A DNA stretch of 64,000 nucleotides from Astropecten irregularis (taxonomy: Eukaryota; Echinodermata; Asteroidea; Paxillosida; Astropectinidae). The DNA is taken from the NCBI GenBank assembly GCA_963971285.1, contig OZ020258.1, forward strand, positions 13,660,614 through 13,724,613. Reading direction: 5' to 3'. Shown here one piece after another: positions 21,201 to 31,395 of this stretch. Within the stretch, counting starts at the first letter, position 1. The number at the start of each line of letters is the position of its first letter. A program made the translations under genes and the position numbers. The notes under the pieces were generated by a model. The model was given only the letters and a program-made list of their open reading frames with translations. It had not been told where the DNA came from and did no database searches.

Positions 21201-24200
21201 TACAGGATGCAGATTTGAGCACAGAGCAGGGGAACTGAATTTGAACATAGACATGACTAAGAAGATGACACTCTCATGCTCGTTTCGATGAAGACTTGTT
21301 TACAAAGCAAGTGGAAAAGAAATAAAATCATCAAATAACCACAAGAGAAACTGACTGAATTTTAAAGTAATTGAAAAGTGAACAAAGAAAAATTGACTGG
21401 AGCGGGATTCGAACCGGCGACCTCCTGCATACCGTACGGCATTCAGGAGGTCGCCGGTTCGAATCCCGCTCCAGTCAATTTCTCTTTATTCACTTTTCAA
21501 TGAAAATAAATAAACGGTTCACTGGACAATTACTTTCCGGGGTAGGATGACTGGCGTTGCATTCGCCATCTGTATACTCGTCTACTGTCACCTCAGCAAG
21601 AGCTAAGTGGACATCTTCAACCTCAGGATTGGCGCGATCGACGTCCAATGACACATATCTGGCCTTCCTTGGTGTATCACACGGGAATATAATAGTTGCT
21701 CCTGTTATGGACTGTTCCCTGGGTGCTGGTACCCCACATGGCTGGTTGTCGGTGTAGTTAGGGCTTAAACCAGCTCTAGCTACTGTATCAGTGAAATGAT
21801 AGTTTCCTGTGCATAGGGACAAGATTTTAAAAGATAAAATAAATTATTATTTGCCATAATTACTTTTTTAACGTTTGATTTGGGTGACCGGGAAAAGTTG
21901 CTGACAACACTGCATTCAGAATTTGACTTAAAATACTTAACTTTGTCACCTTCAATGTTATACCTGAAAGCATTTAAATGATGATTTTATAATATTTAAG
22001 CCATCCGCTGCAGCAGGAAATTATTCAGAAATATAGACACATACATTCACTTTAAATGTCTGTAATATACAAACTATATAAAATAGAAAAATTTGAAGCT
22101 TCGCATGGTGACAATTGGTATGCGGATCAGGACTAGAGCAGGCTAGTCGAAGCGTTGAGATCTTACGAAAAGTGCGACCGAAATAGAAGTGTGAAAGTAC
22201 GAACGAACATGGTGTTTCCGCAAACCGATCCACATATATAAAATAGCTTCTATGTTGGAATATGGGAGACTTTTTGGAGGGTCGGTCTTGAGTCAACAGC
22301 GCACGCGAAATTCAACGCGCGCAAGCGCAAGCATGGTTTGCGCGTGCGCTGTTGACTCAAGACCGACCCTCCCGAAAGTCTCCCATTGATTTAACAAACA
22401 AAACAGGAGGTTCTAAAGAATTGTAAAACAAGTAGCTCTTACTACAGCAGTCGACACGGAGAGTAACGTTGATTCTTGCCACACAGTGTTCAGTTTCCAA
22501 GTCAACTCTCCACCAGGGATGCGCGCCTCTATCTGGAAGAGAAGAATGATCAAAAGGGAGACTTTGCGCGTGCGTGCGCGTGCGTGCGCGTGCGCTATAG
22601 ATTTAAAGACCCAGTTCCAAAGTGCTGTGAATTTTGAAAAGGGGGCGGAAATGTTGAAGTCTTACCTGTGGCTGAAAATGTAGCTAAATTCCCATCCACA
22701 GAATCTTCAGGTAGTCCATAATATGAGCTCGCCGATGTTTGTTCCTGGCCGACTGGCAAACTTATGAAACCTGTACAAGGTTGAAAGATTGAGTACAAAA
22801 TTAATGGCATAGACGACGTGATCTCTTTAATACTTGGAGAGGTCCGAAAAGGTCCTGAGGTCTGAAGTTTTGCACGGTGGAGAGACTAGAATGAGTAAGA
22901 CTTGTGGTGACACCATATATAATACTCTTGAACGTCGAGGAAGGGGAGTTAGCCGCTTGTTCCATGGTGAAGGTGATAGAGGGATGCTGCTGGTTGAGGT
23001 AGTTGAGAAAGTCATGGAGGAGGTCGTGTCGTTGAGGCCAGATCACGATTGTATCATCCAGATCTCAGCCAGAGACTGGGCTTGTGATCTGCCGTCAGTA
23101 GGGATAAAGTCTTGAATTCTTCCATGAAGAGATTGGTCAGGGCTGGAGGTATGGGTAAGCCCATGGGGGAACCGGTAGTCTGCTTGTAGAACTTGTCTTG
23201 GAATCTGGAGTACCTGGATGTGACGCAAAGGTGGAGGAGATCAGCAATCTGGGTTGAAGGTAGAGCGCTGCGGTCCGGTAGGCTGGTATCGTGTTCCAGT
23301 CGTTGTTTTTGTCGATGAAGCAGGCTACGTTGGTGGGTACATTGGAGAACAGGGAAACTACGTCTTCTCACGAGGAATGAAGATGGGACTCTCCACCACC
23401 GGGTATACAGGAAAGCCACCCACACCAACAGATACCTACACAAGAGATCCTTCCATCATCCAGCTGTCAAGTCCTCCCGTCAACCGGACCCTTGTTCGCC
23501 GAGCCCATCAGATCTGTGACAAGAACTCTCTCCACCAAGAACTCAAGCACATCAAGGCCGCCCTCAAGCTCAACGGTTACCATCCCAGCCAGATTTCCCT
23601 CACCAAACCATCTCTCAATGTTGTAGGGTCTCCTAGGGCCTCCCCAACCCTTTAGTTTGTCTCCCTTTCATCGGTCCAGCCTCTCACCAGCTCCGTTGCA
23701 TCCTAGAGTCCATTCAAGTTCGCCACTCTGCTCCTAGAAAACTACAGGGCTTCCTACACACCCACAAGGACAAACCTGCACCAGACAGTCAACCAGGAGT
23801 GTACTGCATTCCGTGCGATTGCGGCAGTAGTGTAGACACGTCCTCAGACCTGGGGGGGGGGGGGGGGGGGTTGATCTTGTTGCTGGGTCGTACTCCCATA
23901 TACGTTTGTGCACAAAATGTTGGGAGGGGGGTGCAACCCCCTAGCCCCCCCCCCCCCCCCGGGATCTATACCCATGGAATGCGGGAAAGTGTACATCGGC
24001 GAATATCCCCACCCGCATGCAAAACATCGCGCACATGGCAGAATAGGGATTTCGACAAGTCTGCCACTCGTGAAACACGCCCACATCGCCGACCACTCTC
24101 CCTCCTGAGGACGACTAGAGCACACATGACGAAACGTCGAAAATCCACTCTCATCGGTCCTTTTCAGGACCACACATCTTCCTAAAAGAGTATTATACAT

Positions 24201-27200
24201 GTGTTCACCGCAAGTCTTACTCATTATACATGGTGTTTACCAATTGTCACCATACAAAGCCTCAAATCGAAGCCTTATTTAAAGGGGATCGAAACGAAGG
24301 TTAAAACTATTGAGATCTTATTATTTTGTCAATTCAAGGAGTCAACATTGAACGGTATACTTGACTACTATACATCCTCACCTTGTGTGCTCGAATTAAA
24401 TGTGCTGCAATTTCCAGCGTATTCGTCTACCGTGAGCAAGGCAATCTGCAACACTGTCAAAGATCCAACAGGCCTAGCAGGATCAATGTCCAATGTCACA
24501 TATCTGGCCATCCTTGGTGAATCGCAGAGGAATACATAAGTTGCTCCAGTGATGGCCTGGGAACTGTTGATTGGTACCCCGCATGGCTGGTTGTTGGTGA
24601 GGTCTGAGCTGAGACCACTTCGGACCAGTGCACCAGTGAAAAAATCACCTGATGAGAATATAGGGAATGATTCAGATGATAAATAACACCATAAACAGGA
24701 TAATTTCAGTGCAACGAGATATTTATCTAAATTGCATATTAGGTAGTCACTTTAGCGTCTAAAAAACTCTTCGGTGTCTCCCTATTATACCAGCTACCTT
24801 TTAAAGACAGTACTGTCCATATTTTTTAATAGAAGACAGAGAATGATCTCAGTATTAACATATGTCAATTTCAAGATCATTGGTTAGGATGATGTTTAGA
24901 AATAGGTAAGTAAAGTTTGTGCACAACCCAATGAGAAAGTCTCCATAATGACCCATTCCGGGTAAACAAAAACATTAGACAGGATCATTTTAAATAATAA
25001 CCTTACCGCAGCAGTTTTGTCGGGTCACGACGGTGACTTTTCCCAAACAGTGTTCGGTTTCTAGGTGTATTTGTATCCATGGGTGGTTGTCTCCATACTC
25101 TGAACGTTGAGGGGAAAATTGCAAGTATTATATATTAAGTATTAAGTACTGGGAGTTTGGAGGGCCTGATGTTTTGATCCTAGAACGGTATATTTCTCAA
25201 AGATTTAAATGATATAGACTTAAAGGTTCACTGTAATAAAATGTGGGAAAGGGATGAAAGTGCTTTAAAATTATTGCTTAATACATAATTAATGAAAATA
25301 TAAATTTATATTTGTATGTAATACTTCTTTTTGGCGAAACAGTTACAAAATCGATATATGTATGCCCCGCCCCTCAAAAAAGTCCCTCTTGGAACCGACC
25401 CACGGAACAATAGCTTGTGACGTCACCTACAGAACTAGTATAGGCTCGCACCACAGTATATTGTGTGGCGTTCTGCATGTGACGTAAGCAAGGTTTTTCG
25501 TCTCGAAAAGTGGGGTGCTCAATTATGGGTATAAAATACCTCCTTTTTTTATATACAATATTGTTTAGCATAAACAAAGATAGACAGGTTGAGTTTTATA
25601 ACAGTACAGATGTATTAAACTTCAGATGTGTTTTTATTACAGTGAACCTTTAAGCAAGACTGACACTTGCACGATTCTGTGGCACGCATTGGCACGACTC
25701 GAGTCTTGTCAGTGCGAAAACCAGTCGTAAACTAGTGTGAAGTGTGCGTAAACCCGTCGTGACTGCGTCCCATGTGGGGACGAGAATTTTGAAATGTTCA
25801 AAATTTTGGTCACGACAATATTTAGCGACCGGGTCGCTAAAACTATGCGCAGACTGTTCGTAAACTCGTCGTGCCAGTTCGTGTCAATGTGAACACCGAT
25901 GGGCACGCATTCGTGAACTATTCGTGAACTCCTCGTGAACTATGCGTTAACTAGTCGTGAACAGTGCGGGAGCCTCCCAGTTCGTGCCCAAAAATGGCAC
26001 GACTTGCCACGACAAAATCGGGTCAGCCTGGCTTTAGTGACAGATCATGCTAGGACTGAAACGTCAGATCCTCTTCACTAAATAAATGTTTTAGAATGCA
26101 GTATCTGATTCGAAAAAGAAGGAATCGAAATTGTTTTAATGTGAGCTCAATCGGACATTTTAGTCCCGAAAAAATAGCGAAAAAGACTTTTTTGATCTCA
26201 CCGAGACGTAACAGGTATAATATTTAAATGTTTACTGTAATCAAAACTCATATGAAGTTCGATGCTTCTGTACTGTTATAAAACTCAACATGTCTATCAC
26301 TGTTTGTGCTAAAAAAATTGAATATAGAAAAAGGATGTATTTTAGACACATAATTTAACACCCCACTTTTCGCGACGGAAAACCTTGCTTACGTCACATG
26401 CAGATCGCCACGCAGTATACTGTGGTGCAAGCCTATACTAGTTCTGTAGGTGACGTCACTTGCTATTGTTGTGTGGATCAGTTCCAAGGGGGACGTACTT
26501 TTTTTTTGGGGGGGGGGGGGCATACATGTACTGATTTGGAACATTTTGGTCAACAGTAAGCGCTTACATAAACATATAATTTTATATCTTCATGTGTGTA
26601 TTAAGCAATAATTTTAAAGCACTTTCACACCTATCCCAATTTTGATTACAGTAAACCTTTAAGGCAGAAATGTTTTAGAAGGGGTTCTATCTTGTCCATC
26701 TTTATACCTTGTTAGTTAAAGGGTAAGTCTGTGAACATTTAAGTTTTACTTTGTTACCAATCCTGTATTGCACCTTTAAGCAAGAGAAAATGAAGTTGTT
26801 CATAATAAGACTACACAACTACTCGCACTATAAAAAAAAACCAAACAACCCAACACATTATACAATCGACAAGATTGTGCTTACGTGTGCTGAAGTATGA
26901 ATTCAAACTTGGACGAAACATATTTATCAGTTCATGGATCTGTCCGCTTTGAGAGACTGGTTTACCAATGACAGAAAGGACTGTTCATAAAAAAGAGAAG
27001 AGTAATACAATGTATGTTTAAAATGCAATGTTGTAACTTGGTCAAAACTCGCATTCTGGTAGTGAAACTCGGCTTTTCAGCTCAGTAGATCATAGAGGCA
27101 ATGTTTGTTGGGGGTGTTTGTTAGTGGGGGTGTTTGTTTGTTTGTTTGCTTTTAAGTTGTTGCTTGTGAAAACGTTTGACGAAGTGTTTACGGCTGGTAC

Positions 27201-28712
27201 TGTTGTGGCGCTCTTATGTAACACCACGGACACTTTTGTAATTCCAGGTGTCACGCCCGAATTACCCCCGAATTCCTTTTATAAGTAAGGCTATAAGTAA
27301 GGCCACTGCTATCGTTCAGTGCAGTTGGCTCGTCACGATGTAGTGTTCATTTAGTCTTCAGTAGTCATATTAAATTGTCTTCGGGCCTCTATTCATTTTT
27401 AACAGTTCATTAGTCATATCACAAGCTTCATACGACTACCACCCAAATTGATGGTTCTTTGATAAGTCACGCTTATTTGTGTTGGAACACAAATAAGCGC
27501 GACTATTAGTGCGATTTGGAGCGCACTCCAAATCGCACTCATAGTGCGTCTTTTTGCAAATAGTCGAGATTAGTTTGCTGTGTGAACGGTGAGCCAAAAA
27601 AATACCGGTTTATTATATCCCATCATGCAAGGCGGGCCCGTGTGTGCAGCACGGGGTGTATGCCAACTTCACGTTTCACTGCGCACGGGCAGTTTGATAG
27701 AACTCGTCTGGTACGATTTGGGTCGCGCTTTTTTGGCTGTGGTAACACAACAAAAAGCGCAACTATTTGGGTCGCGATTTGGAGTGCAACCAAAATAGTC
27801 GCGCTTTTTGGTGTGTGAGAACGTGCCTATCGTCACTTTTAATAGGAGCGGAGTCTTTTTGGTGTTTGTTATAGAAAATGACATTCAAATGGGAATTTGT
27901 TCACTTGGAGAAATCATCATTGACGCATCTACGCAGAAGGTGTGACACAGACCACCAATCTACATGTAACGTGCCTTTGTCTGTGCTTACGATTATATGA
28001 ACAATTTAATTCTGCATTGGTAATTTCAAACGGGTAAACAGGCAACAAGTTACAGTCCATCCTACTGTGCGAAACCAATTGAGCAATAATGATTGTTGGG
28101 CTCTTGTTTCCTGCACATGTTAATTACTGGCTATTAAAACACATGAAAACTGAACTGCTACGCTAAGAAATACTGAGCCTGAAGAATGCACGGGTTTACA
28201 CCATGGCGGCCATCTTAGATTTTGATCGCAACTTCAAAACGAGGCACTTCCACGCATGCGCACTTTGCGATGTGTAAAACCGTCCATTGTCGAAGACAAT
28301 ACACGGGTTTACACTTCGGCGGTTTTGATCGCGACTTCGAAACCAGGCACTAACACGCATGCGTACTTTTGGAAGTGTAAACCCGTGTATTCAAGATTTA
28401 AATTGTATGATACAAATAACGACGGACATAAAACTATTTTGGTTGACTCTGGAACTCGAACCACAGTCACAACGGGAATGGGAAAAGGAACAATATATCC
28501 GAAAAATAAAATCAAAATCAAGTCGAAAAATTGTATGGAAATTGAGTGGTATTGGTATTGAGTTTCATATTCTAAACGCTAATGAGTTTCTGTTATTCAA
28601 ACAACCTACCTCTTAGTTCACATTGAGCACATTGCAAAAACCACGTCAGAATCACAAGGATACAGAAATAAACTCGGCGGCTCCGTTCACAGATGCTACT
28701 AATACGGGCCAT
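18231..28712 (-). CDS. Gene C: secreted tandem FTP (fucolectin)-linker-PAN lectin, complete
   Basis: Ten exons splice by eye into one frame of 486 codons plus stop: 28610-28712 (start ATG, signal peptide), 26885-26980, 25007-25099, 24382-24648 (FTP1, about residues 35-186), 22666-22770, 22443-22532, 21534-21806 (FTP2, about 187-342), 20350-20433, 19494-19577 (Ser/Thr-rich linkers), 18231-18496 (PAN, about 399-486). All junctions are GT/AG, and every internal exon starts with 2 and ends with 1 base of a codon. FTP hallmarks visible: HPWWRVDL, a contiguous Cys-Cys (DCC in FTP2, NCC in FTP1), NQPCGVP and ARYV followed by a hydrophobic strand. The PAN exon has the CAQFC...ECFSFDF...CHLHN cysteine pattern. 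FTP domains are F5/8C-like sugar binders, typically of fucose; PAN domains bind protein or sugar. Secretion is inferred from the hydrophobic leader ending AQCEL. FTP1 has Asn where FTP2 has Asp after the Arg-X of the putative ligand site, so its sugar binding is uncertain. Confidence 0.85.
18582..18950. mobile_element. K1 TTAA element, last intron of gene C
   Basis: TTAA-AGGTAATATCATACTTTGG type left end and GATACTACC-TTTAA right end. About 365 bases including an internal palindrome (CTTTTAAAG). Confidence 0.7.
19621..19764. mobile_element. H2 Harbinger-type MITE in gene C
   Basis: GGGGTCGATTTCAC / AAATCGACCC ends with a CAG right flank at 19765-19767. This copy provides the empty site for the Harbinger that follows the equivalent copy at 58070. 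Confidence 0.7.
19856..20090. repeat. Long hairpin in gene C intron
   Basis: AATACACACACCATCGTTTG...GGTACAAAATCAAAAG at 19870-19920 returns inverted at 20025-20085 (GGTTTTGTACCTTTTGACAA...TGGTGTGTGTATT). Probably another inverted-repeat element. Confidence 0.55.
20350..20433 (-). CDS. Linker exon (gene C)
   Basis: Acceptor tgaacag, 84 bases encoding SSVSQNVLTSESPQDHTTRS plus PSTHHVT, donor gttcgt. Homologous to 19494-19577, 1921-2007, 36226-36312 and 57800-57883. Ser/Thr/Pro-rich, no cysteine: a flexible, probably O-glycosylated spacer between FTP2 and PAN. Confidence 0.75.
20484..21130. mobile_element. Harbinger-type element with CAG flanks, carrying a nested element
   Basis: CAG (20481-20483), left end GGTTGGATTGCAATAAG, right end TTAATTGCAATCCACCC, CAG (21131-21133). 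The inverted ends also share GGTCTTAAA / TTTAAGACC. 647 bases, no coding capacity seen; contains the palindrome at 20526-20769. Confidence 0.7.
20526..20769. mobile_element. Nested palindromic element with ~80-bp inverted arms
   Basis: TAAGCCCACCGCACACTATA to near 20605 pairs with 20690-20769 (TATAGTGTGCGGTGGGCTTTA). Arms nearly perfect, centre about 85 bases. Inserted in the element at 20484-21130. Confidence 0.75.
21149..21231 (-). pseudogene. Relic PAN exon fragment inside gene C
   Basis: About 80 bases match the middle of the PAN exons (positions 18286-18380) with small deletions, including the runs encoding ...LCAQ.CILYAECFS. It has lost the acceptor, the stop and the N-terminal half, and lies between linker exon 20350-20433 and FTP2 exon 21534. 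It suggests an extra PAN exon once existed here, or that a duplication left debris. Confidence 0.5.
21371..21500. repeat. 130-bp palindrome built from a tRNA 3' half
   Basis: Left arm 21371-21427 and right arm 21444-21500 are almost exact inverses across a 16-base centre. Each arm carries GGTTCGAATCC (T-loop/B-box) and an acceptor-like GCTCCAGTCA end. It begins 34 bases inside the intron from the FTP2 exon donor at 21534. A tRNA or SINE fragment that was duplicated head to head is the simplest reading. Confidence 0.75.
22090..22245 (+). mobile_element. Penelope-like element end fragment
   Basis: GACTAGAGCAGGCTAGTCGA, CGTTGAGATCTTACGAAAAG and CCGAAATAGAAGTG are shared with 44945-45110. Such a stem (ACTAG...CTAGT) with a GAA motif lies at the ends of Penelope-like elements. 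Here the CTGATGA part has decayed to CGGATCAG. Confidence 0.5.
22264..22384. repeat. GC-rich hairpin element
   Basis: GGGAGACTTTTTGGAGGGTC...GACTCAACAGCGCACGCG pairs with CGCGTGCGCTGTTGACTCAA...GACCCTCCCGAAAGTCTCCC. Arms of about 50 bases, loop about 20. Ends GGGAGACTTT match the GGGAGAC motifs at 19165-19220 and 57478-57530. Confidence 0.7.
22815..23370 (-). mobile_element. Penelope-like element reverse transcriptase part (inverted segment)
   Basis: The minus strand gives RSALPSTQIADLLHLCVTS, FYKQTTGSPMGLPIPPALTN, LFMEEFKTLSL, then in another frame DDTIVIWPQRHDLLHDFLNY and NQQHPSITFTMEQ. MG.P..P...NLFMEEFE and the DD motif are Penelope-type RT blocks. A 2-base loss just before the DD breaks the frame. 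It lies in the gene C intron between FTP1 and FTP2. Confidence 0.75.
23370..24200 (+). mobile_element. Penelope-like element thumb and GIY-YIG part
   Basis: The plus strand gives GYTGKPPTPTDTYT, NRTLVRRAHQICDKNSL and LKLNGYHPSQI, then GVYCIPCDCG at 23797, and, after a G/C-run insertion (about 23854-23960), MECGKVYIGEYPHPHAKH. This is the RT-to-endonuclease order of Penelope elements, opposite in strand to 22815-23370. Ends near 24190 with CTGAGGA and GACGAAACGTCGAAAA motifs. Confidence 0.7.
25224..25649 (+). mobile_element. TTAA-flanked element K2, copy 1
   Basis: TTAA at 25220-25223 and 25650-25653, ends AGGTTCACTGTAAT / ATTACAGTGAACCT. Interior contains GTGACGTCACCTACAGAACT. About 426 bases. 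Confidence 0.75.
25656..26040. repeat. Inverted-repeat element rich in CACGA/TCGTG
   Basis: Between the two K2 copies, many TCGTG and CACGA words (GTGGCACG..., CGTGCCATTTTTGGGCACG). Outer ends AAGCAAGACTGAC and GTCAGCCTGGCTTT are roughly inverse. Likely a decayed short transposon. Confidence 0.45.
26228..26658 (-). mobile_element. TTAA-flanked element K2, copy 2 (inverted)
   Basis: TTAA at 26224-26227 and 26659-26662; interior AGTTCTGTAGGTGACGTCAC in the opposite orientation to copy 1. The pair forms a large inverted repeat spaced by about 575 bases between FTP1 exons 1 and 2 of gene C. Confidence 0.75.
27470..27830. mobile_element. Inverted-repeat element (ACGTTCTCACACACCAAA end), first intron of gene C
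   Basis: Contains GCGACTATTAGTGCGATTTG and the inverse CAAATCGCACTCATAGTGCG, and ends GTGTGTGAGAACGTGCC. Related to 6238-6330 and 40112-40200. Confidence 0.5.
28190..28390. repeat. Two tandem copies of a CACGGGTTTACAC inverted repeat
   Basis: CACGGGTTTACACCATGGCGG at 28190 and CACGGGTTTACACTTCGGCGG at 28306 each start a unit with TTTTGATCGC.ACTTC and CACGCATGCG; the second ends with the inverse GTGTAAACCCGTG. Lies in gene C intron 1. Confidence 0.6.
28610..28712 (-). CDS. Signal-peptide exon of gene C
   Basis: The ATG at 28712-28710 opens 34 codons with a basic start (MARISSICERSRR) and a hydrophobic core (VYFCILVILTWFL) followed by QCAQCEL, a plausible signal-peptidase site. The exon ends with one base before a gtaggt donor, which matches the 2-base start of the FTP1 exon at 26980. 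This ATG is chosen because it alone precedes the hydrophobic leader in frame. Gene B has a homologous exon ending FAQCEL at 48557. Confidence 0.8.
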
Positions 28713-28866
28713 TGTGCCTTCCTATATCCGTACCTGCATCGTACAAAAAAAGGAAACCCTTTGTAAAACATATTTTTGTTTTAATACATCACTCTAAAAA
28801 GCATACCTTTGCAGTATTTTAGCTTCCCCGACATCAGAGATGTCGGAACAGGTTTCCTTCCATAGC

Positions 28867-29232
28867 TTAAAGGTTGTATCATACTTTGGTAAGAAACCAA
28901 AACAGAAATGTTCATAGATTTACGTATAACTTTCAGGATATGAAGATGGTGCTGGTAGAAACATACCGTTAAATTTTTTTTCTTCCGAAATGGTGTATTT
29001 ATCCAGAAATTAGTAAAACAACGAACGAAAATCTTTCTGATCTGTTAAAGGATAACAAATTAAAGAGAAAAGAATTAAGAAATGCTGTGGCCGTTTTTCA
29101 CTGTTTTCTCTAAAAGTGGGCACCGTATGGGACTGAAATTTTCACAGATGACTGCAACTGTATCTTTCTCGATATTTTTGCCCATGAATCTGTATTTCTT
29201 TGATAAAAACCAAAGTATGATATCACCTTTAA
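28867..29232. mobile_element. K1 TTAA element upstream of gene C
   Basis: TTAA-AGGTTGTATCATACTTTGG left, CCAAAGTATGATATCACCT-TTAA right, inverted interior relative to 18582-18950. It begins about 155 bases upstream of the gene C ATG, so it may overlap the promoter. Confidence 0.7.
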
Positions 29233-29676
29233 GTGTAGTAAGTTTGTTCCTAATCGTTTCTGATCTTCTTCTTATCAACGTATATGAGGTAACTTATGAA
29301 AGCTTATAAGCTGATTATAAGTTTGTAAAGTGTCTTAATTGATTTCTTAATTAATTGTATTCCATATAGTAATCAGTGTCTGATTGACATGATACCTTTT
29401 CGGTGTGATGTCTGTTCTAGGGCTACTCCAAGCCTTAGTTGTTTCTGTGATGACAATTTGATTGAACGTTTAGGAACAATACTTCAAGCTAATTAAATAA
29501 AGTCGGAACAGCTCTGTGTTCGGCCACGAGCACTTAAATGTCTACTTTAGCCATGCACCACCTTTGCTTGACAATATAATTCACAGAGAGTTGAATACCA
29601 AGTAAACAGCCCAATGTACTCTACAAATGCCATACTGTGATTGTGTCTACGCATGACAGCATACTTTATCTGGCAT

Positions 29677-29823
29677 GGGGTCCATTTCACCAAACTTATC
29701 GTAATTTACTATCAATCGTAGGACTTGTGATGCACTGCAGCCCTACGAAGGATACGTATAAGGATTGGGGTATCCTTCGTAACTCGAGTTATGATAGATC
29801 GTAGGGCTTCGTGAAATCGACCC
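29677..29823. mobile_element. H2 Harbinger-type MITE, intergenic
   Basis: GGGGTCCATTTCACC left and TGAAATCGACCCC right, with the TACTATCAATCGTAGGAC core of the family. Confidence 0.65.
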
Positions 29824-29904
29824 CAAGTTGACTTGTTTAGTCGTCAAAATCGACTTATCCTAAAAACAAAATCCAGACACAATGCCTTCATAAAAAACTG
29901 GGGG

Positions 29905-30150
29905 GGGGGGGGGTACGAAACGGAAGCTGTGGCTCAGGCTCAGGCTCCAGCTCTGACATCCTATGCTGAAAATATGGGTTGTGGTTTTTCATTGAAGCTG
30001 GAGCTCTGTTTTCCTTTTCAAATCAGAGAATCTACCTCCGAACCGCAGTCAAAAGTCTCTATTTTGATGCTTGTTATATAAAAATGGATTCACGAATTGG
30101 AGCCGAAGCCTGAGATGGAGCCTGAGCCTCCGTTTCGTAAACGCCTATGA
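29905..30150. repeat. Inverted-repeat element (TACGAAACGGA end)
   Basis: After a G run, TACGAAACGGAAGCTGTGGC...CAGGCTCCAGCTC pairs with GAGCCTGAGCCTCCGTTTCG near 30115-30140. Confidence 0.5.
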
Positions 30151-30158
30151 CGCCTTGT

Positions 30159-30956
30159 CTAATGTAGATGTGATGTAATTAAGAAGCATACGTTGTACGT
30201 AGAGTGAAATATCACCTTGTTTTGCACTCGTCTGAAGGCTGACACGAAGACGCAACAGGTTGCAGCAGTATGACAATTACCACAGATGACAAGGATACTG
30301 CAATGGCGACTGTACTGGTGGACTGGCTGATGGTAACAGAATAATGATTTTCTTCCCGTTGCAGTATCTTCGGTTGATTTAAGGTTTTCATGACAATGTT
30401 CCATAACAAACTGTTCCAGTGCTTCTTGCAAGGTCTTTTCTTTGCTTTTACACGAGGTCTAAAATACCTCAACGATAAGTAATTAGACACACGAGTGGCG
30501 TCTCGCAGACTGCTGTCCTTCCTAAATAATCTATGTCCTTGGCAGACCTCACGAGTGCACATTAATCATGCATGTATGCAGTGCCATTTGGTGTTCTAAA
30601 TTATAAATTCGGTTCTGTAACCATGCTTTGTAATGCCTCGGCTCGGCGAACACTGAGAGAGTAATTGGACACGTTCTCATTCGGAATTTGGCACAAGCAG
30701 GTATAAGACAGACCTTGTGCGCTATTGTACCAGAATCTTTCTTAACATTGTTGACGTCTTCGGTCTTGTTTCTAGTATTTGTCATGAGACCAATATGGCA
30801 ATGCATATACACACCAAGCAACAAGTCAGTACTTACATGTTGACACAGATGTCGATGTCTTTTCATGATTGGGGGGATGATTGGTGATTTGGGGGAGGGT
30901 GTGAGGTTGTGGGAAGGGGAGGATGCCCTCTGGCTTTCCACACCAGGGACTTAAAC
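30159..30956 (-). other. Unrecognised open stretches, possible unknown exons
   Basis: Three overlapping minus-strand open frames (30159-30431, 30212-30562, 30549-30941). One, read down to a strong gtaagt donor near 30836, encodes a Ser/Pro-rich piece (SPSHNLTPSPKSPIIPPIMK); another has a hydrophobic run (VAIAVSLSSVVIVILLQPVA). I recognise no family, no repeat copy is in the window, and coding is not established. Confidence 0.25.
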
Positions 30957-31012
30957 AAAAACTAAGAGTCGAAAAGTCGCATTTTACAGCATTTGCAAAC
31001 AATATTCAGATG

Positions 31013-31395
31013 ATCATGAATATCAAATGATTTTGGTCGGGAAATGGATAATATGCAAATTAGGCTTGCCCTTCACCGACGTGGATGAGCACTGTATACT
31101 CAGTGCTTGTGATAGCATGTGAGAAAAATTCCCATGCTTTCTCAGGTGGGATTCGAACCCACGACCTCCTGCTTACTAGTGCAGATACCTTACCTGCTAG
31201 GCCACCGAGCTAGCTGGGGTCTGCAGCGTGAATCGAATCCAATATCGCGGCGGGTACCGCAGTAAATCATGAATATCAAATGATTTTGGTCGGGAAATAG
31301 ATAATATGCAAATTAGGCTTGCCCTTCACCGAGGGCAAGCACTTAGTATACAGTGCTCATCCACGTCGGTGAAGGGCAAGCCTAATTTGCATACC
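31013..31395 (-). repeat. tRNA-derived SINE nested in a duplicated short element
   Basis: Read on the minus strand, GTGGCCTAGCAGG (A box) and GGTTCGAATCC (B box) in a tRNA-like fold lie at about 31140-31210. It is flanked by two direct ~65-base copies (31017-31080 and 31266-31335: GATTTTGGTCGGGAAAT...). A hairpin of CTTGCCCTTCACCGA follows at 31318-31382. Confidence 0.65.

Noticed and set aside
24201..24539. Plus-strand 112-codon frame
   Set aside because: Overlaps and opposes the FTP1 third exon of gene C, which has correct splice sites and domain motifs.
31138..31210. Functional tRNA gene
   Set aside because: Boxes A and B are good, but the acceptor stem is not clean and the unit is embedded in a repeat, so a SINE is likelier.
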